33,688 nucleotides of DNA from an uncultured Eubacteriales bacterium (GTDB lineage: Bacteria > Bacillota > Clostridia > Oscillospirales > Acutalibacteraceae), in assembly GCA_900316435.1 (NCBI GenBank), contig ONCY01000039.1, positions 1 through 33,688 of the forward strand, read 5' to 3'. This document shows positions 23,428-30,614 of this stretch, piece by piece. Under the pieces are notes generated by a model. That model worked only from the letters and a program-made list of their open reading frames with translations. It was not told the origin of the DNA and searched no databases. Numbering within the stretch: the stretch's first letter is position 1; each line of letters opens with the position of its first letter. A program made the translations under genes and the position numbers.

Positions 23428-24315
23428 TCAATTAAAATTTTTATGAATGAACTCCCACTTTGCGTCGCGGGATTTTGTAATGACTTCAATATCCTCGTCG
23501 GTCAGATGCTTAAAACGGCTTTGCTTTCTAAGGTAGCTTTCAACACTTGAAAACTCCTTCGGCTGATGATTCAGCGTTAATTCGCCGTTTTCATACTCGG
23601 CGAGGTACCACAGGCCGCAGTCGACGACCTCCTTGGCGATTTCAACGGTTTCGTCCGTCTTAACACCCCAGCCCGTGGGACAGGGCGCGAGAATATGAAT
23701 GTACTTTGTACCTTTTATTTGCTTAGCCTTTTCCACCTTGCGGATAAAGTCGTTGAGATAGCCGACGCTCGCGGTGGCGGCATACGGGATCCCGTGGGCG
23801 GCGACGATTTCAAAAAGATTCTTTTTCGGTCTGAGGTTGCCGCGTATGTTTTTGCCCGCTGGCGTTGTTGTCGTCCTCGCGCCGAACGGAGTCAGCGAGC
23901 TTTTTTGAATACCCGTATTCATGTAGGCTTCGTTGTCGTAACAGATATAGAGAATATCGTCGTTACGGTCGATGGCACCCGAAAGCGCCTGCAAACCGAT
24001 ATCAGCCGTGCCTCCGTCGCCGGCAAAGCCTACCGCGTGAAAGTCGGTGATTCCCTGAGCCCTAAGCCCCGCTTCAACGCCTGTCAGCATGGAAGCTGTT
24101 CCGGCGAAGGTCGAGATGATTGCGTTGTTGCCGAAGCAAAGCTGCGGAAAGTTGAAGCCGACAGCCGACATACAGCCTGCCGGAAGAACGGCGACGGCGT
24201 TTTCTCCCAAAACCTTAAGCGCGATTCTCACCGCCAAGCTGCCTCCGCAGCCTGCGCATGCCTTGTGTCCGTAGAATAGCTCGGTTTCACTGAGCGTTTT
24301 TGCGTTAAGCGCCAT
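23428..24315 (-). CDS. 2-oxoacid:ferredoxin oxidoreductase, beta subunit
   Basis: This 295-residue TPP-binding subunit has CAGCGG near residue 20, cysteines of the beta-subunit cluster. GDGGTADIGLQAL is the TPP-Mg motif, with DNEAYMNTGIQKS downstream, typical of pyruvate/2-oxoisovalerate oxidoreductases. It carries out oxidative decarboxylation of a 2-oxoacid to acyl-CoA with ferredoxin, or the reverse reductive carboxylation. I chose the ATG at 24315 with GGTGG upstream, overlapping the alpha gene by 11 bp. A GTG at 24327 is the alternative. The substrate is not determined by motif. Confidence 0.92.
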   Translation of the reverse strand: MALNAKTLSETELFYGHKACAGCGGSLAVRIALKVLGENAVAVLPAGCMSAVGFNFPQLCFGNNAIISTFAGTASMLTGVEAGLRAQGITDFHAVGFAGDGGTADIGLQALSGAIDRNDDILYICYDNEAYMNTGIQKSSLTPFGARTTTTPAGKNIRGNLRPKKNLFEIVAAHGIPYAATASVGYLNDFIRKVEKAKQIKGTKYIHILAPCPTGWGVKTDETVEIAKEVVDCGLWYLAEYENGELTLNHQPKEFSSVESYLRKQSRFKHLTDEDIEVITKSRDAKWEFIHKNFN

Positions 24316-25477
24316 TTTCTTCACCACCGATCCCTAAAAATTTTACCGTTGACTGCTGATTCTCCAGCTCGTCAAAAATGGTTTTAATTTCTTCAAATGA
24401 AATATTCTTGCCGCCGAGACCGCCGATATAATTTGAGGTCGGAAGCTTTATTCCCGTCTTTTGCAGGGCTGAGTTGACGTTGGTATACACCGTGCCCTCA
24501 TTGCCGAAGGATATATCCTTTTCAAGCACCGCGACTGCCTTGGCGTTTTTTACGGCGTTCGCGATTTCCTCGTTCGGGAACGGGCGCAGATAGCGCAGTC
24601 TTAACAGCCCGACGCGTCTGCCCTCTGCCCTGAGCGCGTCAACTGCCTCACGGACAAGCCCCGAAATACTGCCGAGGGTAATGATAATATAATCCGCGTC
24701 ATCGGTTTGATAGCCTTCTGTCAGACCGCTGTAACGCCTGCCGAAAATTTCCGCAAAGCGTTCCTCGGCTTCATCAATGATTTTGGAAGCGTTCAGAATA
24801 CCGAGGTGCTCCTTGTACTTAAAAAACGTGTTGGTGTCGGGGCCTGCCGAAAACGCGAGATTGCGCGGATTTTGCAGGTCTAGCATGTTTTCCGTTTCAT
24901 ACTTGGGAAGGAAAGCATCAGCTTGTTCCTGCGTAGGAACGTCAGCCACCTCGTAGGTATGCGTGAGCACAAAGCCGTCGAGATTTGCCATAAACGGAGT
25001 GCTGACTTTGCTGTGCTCGGCGATGTAAAAGCTCATTAAAGCCAGGTCAAGCGCTTCCTGCGCATTGCCTGCATACGCCTGGATCCAACCGCTGTCGAGC
25101 TGTGAGAGCGAATCGCGCTGGTCGCCGTAGATGTTCCACGGAAGTGCGGTTGAACGGTTGGCGTTCATCATGACGATCGGGAACCTGCCGCCTGCCGCGT
25201 AGGGCAGGCATTCAGCCATATAGAGCAAGCCCTGAGATGATGTCGCGGTGAATGCTCTCGCGCCTACAGAGGAAGCGCCTATTGCGCAGGACAGTGCGGA
25301 ATGTTCTGATTCCACATGAATGAACTCAGCGTTCAGGCTTCCGTCCTCGACAAACTCGGAGAGCTTTTCGACCACTATCGTCTGCGGCGTTATCGGATAT
25401 GCGGAAATCACCTGCGGCCGCGCAAGGCGCACGCCGTATGCAAACGCCTCGTTGCCCGATAAGAACTTTTTAGCCAT
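24305..25477 (-). CDS. 2-oxoacid:ferredoxin oxidoreductase, alpha subunit
   Basis: This 390-residue subunit begins MAKKFLSGNEAFAYG and has the YPITPQT motif, the SEHSALSCAIGASSVGAR block and the domain II start GSISGLVREAVDALR. It forms the TPP pyrimidine side of the active site. The real start is the ATG at 25477, overlapping the ferredoxin-subunit stop by one base (TAATG). An upstream in-frame extension exists but overlaps coding sequence. The gene order gamma-delta-alpha-beta is that of thermophile POR/VOR operons. Confidence 0.93.
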   Translation of the reverse strand: MAKKFLSGNEAFAYGVRLARPQVISAYPITPQTIVVEKLSEFVEDGSLNAEFIHVESEHSALSCAIGASSVGARAFTATSSQGLLYMAECLPYAAGGRFPIVMMNANRSTALPWNIYGDQRDSLSQLDSGWIQAYAGNAQEALDLALMSFYIAEHSKVSTPFMANLDGFVLTHTYEVADVPTQEQADAFLPKYETENMLDLQNPRNLAFSAGPDTNTFFKYKEHLGILNASKIIDEAEERFAEIFGRRYSGLTEGYQTDDADYIIITLGSISGLVREAVDALRAEGRRVGLLRLRYLRPFPNEEIANAVKNAKAVAVLEKDISFGNEGTVYTNVNSALQKTGIKLPTSNYIGGLGGKNISFEEIKTIFDELENQQSTVKFLGIGGEENGA

Positions 25478-25767
25478 TACTTTTCCGCCTCCATTTTTAT
25501 AGCCCCGGGCTTGCAGATTTTTGAGCAAATGCCGCAGCCCTTGCAAAAGTCGTAATCTATATTGACCTTACTTCCCTCGCGGAAAATAACACCGTCGGGA
25601 CAATAAAGATAACAATTCAGACAGCCGACGCATTTTGTATTGTCAATCACGGGACGGACATTGCGCCAGCCCGCGTTCTTGGTGACAAGATACCCTGCCT
25701 CATAAGCGGTCGCTTCGGGAATATCGTCATAGGAAGTCGGAACAAAATCTCTCAGATAAGGCTTCAT
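25477..25767 (-). CDS. 2-oxoacid:ferredoxin oxidoreductase, delta (ferredoxin) subunit
   Basis: This 96-residue subunit has two [4Fe-4S] motifs, C46-x2-C49-x2-C52-x3-C56 (CVGCLNCYLYCP) and C75-x2-C78-x2-C81-x3-C85 (CKGCGICSKICK). The N-terminal part resembles PorD. It relays electrons from the TPP site to external ferredoxin. It overlaps the gamma gene by four bases (ATGA) and the alpha gene by one. Confidence 0.95.
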   Translation of the reverse strand: MKPYLRDFVPTSYDDIPEATAYEAGYLVTKNAGWRNVRPVIDNTKCVGCLNCYLYCPDGVIFREGSKVNIDYDFCKGCGICSKICKPGAIKMEAEK

Positions 25768-26285
25768 GCAACAACCTCCTCATATGCCGCTTTGACAGCG
25801 GCGATATTCTTTTCGTGCAGGCGGCGCGGCATTGATTGCCTGATTGCTTCGTTTATTTCATCAAGTGTTATTTCTCCCGAAACTGCCGCGAATGCGCCGA
25901 GCAGAATGGTGTTTGTAATAGGCAAGCCGAGAATTCGCTTGGCTATACTGTCGCCGTCAATGGTAATCACACGCGGGTCGTCAAACTTTTCCTTTGTATT
26001 TAAAAGTATTTTCCCGTCTTGGTTCAGCTCACGAAATGATTTTTCGTTGAAAAGCGTATCGTCAAGAAAAATACTGTAATTGGATTTTGTTATTTCGCTG
26101 CGATTGCCAATCGGCTTTCGGTCGAGCTTGGTGAACGCGCGAATGGGCGCGCCCCTGCGCTCGGGACCAAATGACGGAAACGCCAGCGCGTACGCCTTGT
26201 CCTTAAGCGAATACGCGTCGCCGAGCAGTCTGGCGGCGGTGAAGGCTCCCTGTCCTCCTCTGCCGTGCCATAAGATCTCTGTCAT
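25764..26285 (-). CDS. 2-oxoacid:ferredoxin oxidoreductase, gamma subunit
   Basis: This 173-residue subunit begins MTEILWHGRGGQGAFTAARLLG, the gamma-subunit glycine signature. SFGPERRGAPIRAF and an ILLGAFAAV segment follow. It completes a four-subunit enzyme with the three genes downstream. It begins 12 bp after the ABC permease stop with GGAGG upstream, so importer and enzyme are likely on one transcript. Confidence 0.95.
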   Translation of the reverse strand: MTEILWHGRGGQGAFTAARLLGDAYSLKDKAYALAFPSFGPERRGAPIRAFTKLDRKPIGNRSEITKSNYSIFLDDTLFNEKSFRELNQDGKILLNTKEKFDDPRVITIDGDSIAKRILGLPITNTILLGAFAAVSGEITLDEINEAIRQSMPRRLHEKNIAAVKAAYEEVVA

Positions 26286-26297
26286 TTTTGCGCCTCC

Positions 26298-27218
26298 TCA
26301 GTGCTTCCAGCGAAGCAGGAATTTTTGAATTTTATTGAAGCCGAACGAAATTACAACGATCACAATGCCGATAACTATCAGACCGACAAGTGTTCTTGTG
26401 TAGTCGCCGAAGTCGGAATAATTCTTGATATAATAGCCCAGTCCGCTGCGCGCTCCGATCATTTCGGCAGACGTCAGCAAAACGAATGAAACCGTAAGTC
26501 CCTGGTTGCAGCCGATGAAAATCTGCGGCAGAGATGCAGGCAGAATAACAGAAAACAGCATTGTAAAGCGGTTCACGTTGAGGACCCTTGCGGAATCGAG
26601 CGTCTTTTTATCGACGTTCATTACGCCACTCATGGTGCCTGCCAGTACAGGCCAGAAGGTCGCCAAAAAGATGACAAAAACCGATACCGAGCGGAAGGTC
26701 GGCAGCAGGGCGATTCCGTACGGAATGTACACAATAGGCGGAATAGCGCCCAAAAACTTTGCTATATATGTTGCTACGTTGCCCAGTCTTTCGCTTGACC
26801 CGAGCAGCAGCCCGATAGTGACTGCCGCAGCCGCCGCGAGCAGATAGCCCTGTAAAATGATTCCGACCGAGCTGAGAATGTTCTCGACGATTTTGTCGTA
26901 ATCCTCTATAAGCTGCCAAAAAACCTTTCCCGGCGGCGGAAACAGAGCAGGCTTGAGCAGATTGAATTTTGCCGTTGAAAGCGTCCACGCGATAAGCAAG
27001 CCGTAAATGAAGCTTACTATGTCAACAAAAAGCGTAAGACCGAGCGGCTTTTTTATTATCGCCGAAACAAGCAGCGTAAGCGCTTCAACTCCAACCGCAA
27101 ACCAGATTACATAAGAAGCGTAGGTGTTGGTCTTAAGCTTGTCGGGAATAAGCTGAATAAGCAGCAGGGCGATAAACAGAAAATGCACAGTTCTAAGGTA
27201 TCTTTTTCGGATACTCAT
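26298..27218 (-). CDS. ABC transporter permease, SsuC/TauC-like
   Basis: This 306-residue protein has about eight hydrophobic segments. The two N-terminal ones are an extension, and the BPD_transp_1 core follows with VGIILQGYLLAAAAAVTIGLLLG. The coupling-loop (EAA-like) region reads KTLDSARVLNVNRFTMLFSVILPAS, and the C-terminus carries GLGYYIKNYSDFGDYTRTLV. The type imports sulfonates, taurine, nitrate, aromatic or thiamine-like anions. It overlaps the ATPase gene by one base. Confidence 0.9.
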   Translation of the reverse strand: MSIRKRYLRTVHFLFIALLLIQLIPDKLKTNTYASYVIWFAVGVEALTLLVSAIIKKPLGLTLFVDIVSFIYGLLIAWTLSTAKFNLLKPALFPPPGKVFWQLIEDYDKIVENILSSVGIILQGYLLAAAAAVTIGLLLGSSERLGNVATYIAKFLGAIPPIVYIPYGIALLPTFRSVSVFVIFLATFWPVLAGTMSGVMNVDKKTLDSARVLNVNRFTMLFSVILPASLPQIFIGCNQGLTVSFVLLTSAEMIGARSGLGYYIKNYSDFGDYTRTLVGLIVIGIVIVVISFGFNKIQKFLLRWKH

Positions 27219-28030
27219 TACAAAACCACCTCGTCTCCGCCGATTTTATTTACGATGTCGCTGTAGAACATGGCGAGCAGCTTGTTGCGGAACTTGTTGT
27301 ACTCTTTTGTCTGAACAAGCTGTGCGCGGTTCCTTGGACGCTCAAAGGGAACGTTTATCTCCTGATATACCTGCCCGGGATGTGCAGTCATCATCACGAT
27401 TTTATCTGAGAGCAGAATCGCCTCGTCGATGTCGTGCGTAACAAATACAACGGTTTTCCGTGCGCTTGTGCCGTCGCCTTCCCACAGCTCAAGCAAAAGC
27501 TCCTGTAGGATAGTGCGGTTTTTTGCGTCGATCGCGCCGAAGGGCTCATCCATCAGCAGAATGTCGGTGTCCATGGCAAGCGCTCTGGCGATTGCTACGC
27601 GCTGCTGCATACCGCCCGAAAGCTGAGAAGGATACTTGTTCTTAAAATTCTCCAGCCCGACCTTTTCAAGAAACTCGTCGGCGATCTGAAGGCGCTCCGC
27701 CTTTGACGCCGATTTGTTTACCTGCTTTACGCCGAAGGCAACGTTTTTTCTGGCGGTCATCCACGGAAACAGCGAATAGTGCTGAAAAACAACTCCTCTG
27801 TCGGTACCCGTGCCCTTGATCGGCTCGCCGTTTATCAGGATTTCTCCCGCTGTAGGCGTATTGATACCTTCCAGAATGCTGAGAAGCGTGCTTTTGCCGC
27901 AGCCGCTTGAACCGATAACGCTTACAAACTCGCCGTCCTCGATCGAAAAGCTGACGTCCTTTAATGCGGTAAAGCTGTTCTTCTTCTCGGTGTAGTCAAC
28001 CGTTAAATTTTTTATTTCTATCTTACTCAT
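27218..28030 (-). CDS. ABC transporter ATPase, SsuB/TauB-like
   Basis: This 270-residue nucleotide-binding subunit has Walker A GSSGCGKST (40-48), a Q-loop in VVFQHYSLFPW, the signature LSGGMQQR (137-144), Walker B ILLMDEP (157-163) and the H-loop VTHDIDEA. The substrate class cannot be read from it. It starts 56 bp after the binding-protein gene. Confidence 0.95.
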   Translation of the reverse strand: MSKIEIKNLTVDYTEKKNSFTALKDVSFSIEDGEFVSVIGSSGCGKSTLLSILEGINTPTAGEILINGEPIKGTGTDRGVVFQHYSLFPWMTARKNVAFGVKQVNKSASKAERLQIADEFLEKVGLENFKNKYPSQLSGGMQQRVAIARALAMDTDILLMDEPFGAIDAKNRTILQELLLELWEGDGTSARKTVVFVTHDIDEAILLSDKIVMMTAHPGQVYQEINVPFERPRNRAQLVQTKEYNKFRNKLLAMFYSDIVNKIGGDEVVL

Positions 28031-28086
28031 AACTCTTCATCCCGTTCGGTGTTCAGGAAACAGCAAAGCGCTGTTCCCTTCTGTAT

Positions 28087-29193
28087 TTATTCGTATTTAT
28101 CGAAATGCTCCTGAAGTTCGGCATAAACCTTATCATCTGGGTTTTCCTTGATCAGACTTGCAAGAGCGTTTTTGTAAATGTCGGTGTTGTAGAGCTTATC
28201 AATATCGTAATCCTCGGTATAGCCAAGCTCAACAATGGATTTCTTAAGAGCTACCGTACCCTGTTTGTCGGGATCGGGAACAGATGTGCCGTAGCCGCCG
28301 TAAACCTCGGTATTAATTAAATTCTCTTCGATATCTATGTACTTCTTGATATCCTTAACGGTTTGCTCCTTGTTTTCCTGAGTGAACTTATACGCCTTTA
28401 TCAGAGCGCGCTCAAACGCGTTGTAGGAGTTGGGGTATTTGCTCAAAGCCTCGGTAGTGGCAACCTGACGGCAGCATGGCTGGTTTTCAAGGAGCTTTTC
28501 CTCGGAGCAGCGGTATACAATCTTGTACCCTTGGCTCTCGGCAAGCGATGTGTAGGGCGAGTAAGCCGAAGCCGCGTCGATCGAGTCATTTTGAAGCGCG
28601 TTATAAGCGTCCTTCTGGCTGTCAAAGTAAACGATGTTTACCTTATCGTCTCCCTCGCCGATCGCGATGCCTTTGTCCTTTAAAAGAATCTGAAGCTCTG
28701 CGTCCTGAACCGAGTTTTTGACGGAAGCTACGTTTCTGCCCTTGAGGATCGAAACATCCCAGTTTGACTTGCCCTCGACAAATTCGGGCTTGATTACATA
28801 GCCGTGTCCGTTTGTCATCTCGCCGCCAAAGATGGTGAGGTCGTGTCCCTTGCTCTGGAATGTAAGCGCGGGAACCGAACCGATGAATGCCACGTCAAGC
28901 TTTTCGGATTCAAGTCCGCTTGAAAGCTCGGCTGCCGATGAAAACTGAGTGAGCGTTACATCAAGACCTTCCTCATCAAAATAGCCCTCCTCTTTTGCTA
29001 CAAAACCGAGCAAATGAGCCGTGGAGTTGAGATGTCCGAGGTTGAAGCTTGTTTTTTCAAGTTTTGCATTATCCGATGACGATGCGTCTGAATCGCCTGA
29101 CTTTGACGATGAATCTGAGGATGTGTTACATCCGGCGAATGATGCTATTGCGATTGTGGCGGCGAAAAGAGCCGCGATGATTCTTTTTTTCAT
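28087..29193 (-). CDS. ABC substrate-binding lipoprotein, NMT1/SsuA-like
   Basis: This 368-residue lipoprotein has a lipobox SFAGC (Cys22), a Ser/Asp-rich linker to about 45, then a periplasmic-binding fold with LGHLNSTAHLLGFVAKEEGYFDEEGLDVTL, the opening strand of this family. FIGSVPAL and SAYSPYTSL line the expected ligand cleft. A vicinal cysteine pair lies at 240-241 in ENQPCCRQV, notable in an extracellular protein. Ligands for the family include sulfonates, nitrate, aromatic acids and thiamine precursors. A sulfur compound or an acid used by the downstream ligase is the best guess from context. Confidence 0.9.
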   Translation of the reverse strand: MKKRIIAALFAATIAIASFAGCNTSSDSSSKSGDSDASSSDNAKLEKTSFNLGHLNSTAHLLGFVAKEEGYFDEEGLDVTLTQFSSAAELSSGLESEKLDVAFIGSVPALTFQSKGHDLTIFGGEMTNGHGYVIKPEFVEGKSNWDVSILKGRNVASVKNSVQDAELQILLKDKGIAIGEGDDKVNIVYFDSQKDAYNALQNDSIDAASAYSPYTSLAESQGYKIVYRCSEEKLLENQPCCRQVATTEALSKYPNSYNAFERALIKAYKFTQENKEQTVKDIKKYIDIEENLINTEVYGGYGTSVPDPDKQGTVALKKSIVELGYTEDYDIDKLYNTDIYKNALASLIKENPDDKVYAELQEHFDKYE

Positions 29194-29220
29194 TTTCTAT
29201 AACCCTTTCATTATTGTGCT

Positions 29221-29454
29221 TTATAATAATTTACCCTCGCAGCAGTCGGGGACTTCGGAAGCGGTTGATTTATTGTGTGAGGTTTCCTTGTCCTTGCAGC
29301 AGTCGGGAACCGAGCTTTCCGAATTATCCTTTTCCTTGCAGCAGTCCGAGCTTTCGCTGCGGCTGCTTTCGTTTGATGCGCCTGACGACGAACATCCTGT
29401 AATGCTGAACGCCGTAACAAGCGCGATGATACAGACGATTAATACCTTTTTCAT
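29221..29454 (-). CDS. Small lipoprotein with three Asp-Cys-Cys repeats
   Basis: This 77-residue protein has a lipoprotein signal (MKKVLIVCII, hydrophobic core, SITGC with Cys21). The mature part is mostly Ser, Glu, Asp and Lys with three spaced motifs: SDCCKEK (38-39), PDCCKDK (52-53) and PDCCEGK (71-72). Vicinal cysteines flanked by acidic residues suggest binding of a soft metal or a thiol-reactive ligand outside the membrane. I know no named family for it. It precedes the substrate-binding protein gene, which also has a CC pair, by 27 bp, and follows the structured leader. GGGGAG precedes the ATG. Confidence 0.8.
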   Translation of the reverse strand: MKKVLIVCIIALVTAFSITGCSSSGASNESSRSESSDCCKEKDNSESSVPDCCKDKETSHNKSTASEVPDCCEGKLL

Positions 29455-29485
29455 TTGATTACTCCCCTATCGTGTTTTTAGGCAT

Positions 29486-29503
29486 AAAAGTGCCGGTGGG
29501 CAC
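29486..29503 (-). terminator. Terminator-like hairpin 2 in the leader
   Basis: The stem GTGCC-CACC-GGCAC is followed by TTTTATGCC on the minus strand. It is the second copy of the element at 29580-29599, 35 bp before the lipoprotein gene. Confidence 0.6.
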
Positions 29504-29507
29504 CGTT

Positions 29508-29558
29508 TCCCGCCTATTTCAACATGATTTCTGTTCTGCACGTTCATTAACGGCGGGA
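29508..29558 (-). other. Long-range stem in the leader
   Basis: TCCCGCC (29508-29514) can pair with GGCGGGA (29552-29558) across a 37-base loop between the two terminator-like hairpins. It supports a folded leader RNA. Confidence 0.4.
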
Positions 29559-29564
29559 TTCAAG

Positions 29565-29583
29565 TTTTATGCCGGGCATAAAA
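29565..29583. repeat. 19-bp perfect palindrome in the leader
   Basis: TTTTATGCC-G-GGCATAAAA, immediately after hairpin 1 in the direction of transcription. It may pair alternatively with GGCAC of the hairpin, or bind a protein dimer. Confidence 0.6.
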
Positions 29584-29599
29584 AAGTGCCGGTGGGCAC
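29580..29599 (-). terminator. Terminator-like hairpin 1 in the leader
   Basis: The stem GTGCC-CACC-GGCAC is followed by six T on the minus strand, 40 bp after the leader-peptide stop. Upstream GCCGG can pair instead with CCGGC of this hairpin, a possible antiterminator. Confidence 0.65.
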
Positions 29600-29638
29600 A
29601 CCCTCGCCGGCATTCTCGCTAAAACGCAGAATTGCCCT

Positions 29639-29734
29639 TCACATTCGGAGCGCGCAGCATGCCACAACGCAGAAGAATCCCTTTTGCATCGTACACATAA
29701 TTTGACTTGCACAACAGACTTTACGCATGGTCAT
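29639..29734 (-). CDS. Cysteine-rich leader peptide, 31 residues
   Basis: An ORF too short for usual gene calls begins MTMRKVCCAS and contains MC, FFC and ACC further on. Six of 31 residues are cysteine (7, 8, 14, 22, 26, 27), with two adjacent pairs. A strong Shine-Dalgarno (AAGGAGAG) lies about eight bases before the ATG at 29734, and a promoter lies 31 bp further upstream. Two terminator-like hairpins follow before the next gene. This is the layout of a translational attenuator in which cysteine codons would report Cys-tRNA supply. The alternative is a functional metal- or membrane-binding peptide. A second in-frame ATG lies at codon 3. Confidence 0.7.
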   Translation of the reverse strand: MTMRKVCCASQIMCTMQKGFFCVVACCALRM

Positions 29735-29764
29735 GGTGTTCTCTCCTTTCGTTTCAGTGAGCTT

Positions 29765-29793
29765 ATTATATCATTAATTATTGTATTTGTCTA
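29765..29793 (-). promoter_or_regulatory. Promoter of the leader peptide/importer operon
   Basis: TAGACA (29793-29788), a 17-bp spacer and TATAAT (29770-29765). The -35 box abuts the palindrome CCTATAGG and the 11-mer AATATCCTATA (29793-29803, plus strand). The latter also occurs upstream of the PatB-like promoter, so a shared regulator may bind here. Confidence 0.75.
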
Positions 29794-29822
29794 ATATCCT
29801 ATAGGTATAGTTGGTAATAGAT

Positions 29823-30602
29823 TCAACCTATAACCCTTAACGCATTTTTGTACGCGATTTTTTCAAATTCCTCTGAGGTAAGAGCGAGCCTTTGAAAAGC
29901 CTTCACCTCGGCTTCGGGGCTCCATAAAGGGAAATCCGTGCCGAACAAAATCCTGTCCGCGCCGTAGCCGCGAATGTATTTTGCGACCCTTTCGGGCGGC
30001 AGGAACATTGTGCAGCTTGAAATATCGAGGAGGCAATCGCTGTTTTTCAGCAACGCGAAAGCCTCGTCAAACAGCGACCAGCCGCCGAGGTGCGCGGCAA
30101 TAACGCGGAGCTTCGGGAAATTGTCGATCACATTTTTCAGGCGCCGCGGATGGGAATAGTCAAACCGCTTGTCGCCGCAGTGAACGATCAGCGTGCCTCT
30201 GCCCTGCAAATAATCGTACACCTCAAACAGCCGCCTGTCGTCTATATTGAAGCCCTGCGTATCGGGGTGCAGCTTAACGCCCAAAAGGCCTGATTGCAAA
30301 ATGTATTCCGTTTCTCCAAGCTTTTCCGCGCAGTCGGGGTGAAGCGTTCCAAAGCCGTGAAATTCGGCGTGAGCGTTCACCTCGTCACGGATAAAGGTAT
30401 TGATATGCCGCGCCTGTTCGGGTCTGGTTGCGACGGGCAGAAGGACAAATCCGTCAATGCCCGCCCTTTTGCCTTCTCTGAGTAAGGCTTCACTTGTACC
30501 TAAACAGGCAGGTGTAATACCGTAGAAATCTCCTGTGGCATCCGTCGCCTTTTCGGCGATTTTATCGGGATAAATGTGCGCGTGAAAATCGATGATCCGC
30601 AT
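29823..30602 (-). CDS. Amidohydrolase-family (COG2159) metal-dependent hydrolase
   Basis: This 259-residue TIM-barrel protein has HAH at residues 7-9 (metal ligands), GVKLHPDTQG, an IVHCGD histidine, AAHLGG and the catalytic aspartate in FGTDFPLW. Relatives hydrolyse or decarboxylate small cyclic or aromatic acids. The substrate is not evident. It is the last gene of the metK-luxS-mccB-mccA unit, 12 bp after the cysteine synthase-like gene. No terminator is seen before the next promoter, so some read-through is possible. Confidence 0.88.
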   Translation of the reverse strand: MRIIDFHAHIYPDKIAEKATDATGDFYGITPACLGTSEALLREGKRAGIDGFVLLPVATRPEQARHINTFIRDEVNAHAEFHGFGTLHPDCAEKLGETEYILQSGLLGVKLHPDTQGFNIDDRRLFEVYDYLQGRGTLIVHCGDKRFDYSHPRRLKNVIDNFPKLRVIAAHLGGWSLFDEAFALLKNSDCLLDISSCTMFLPPERVAKYIRGYGADRILFGTDFPLWSPEAEVKAFQRLALTSEEFEKIAYKNALRVIG

Positions 30603-30614
30603 GTTGAACGCCGC

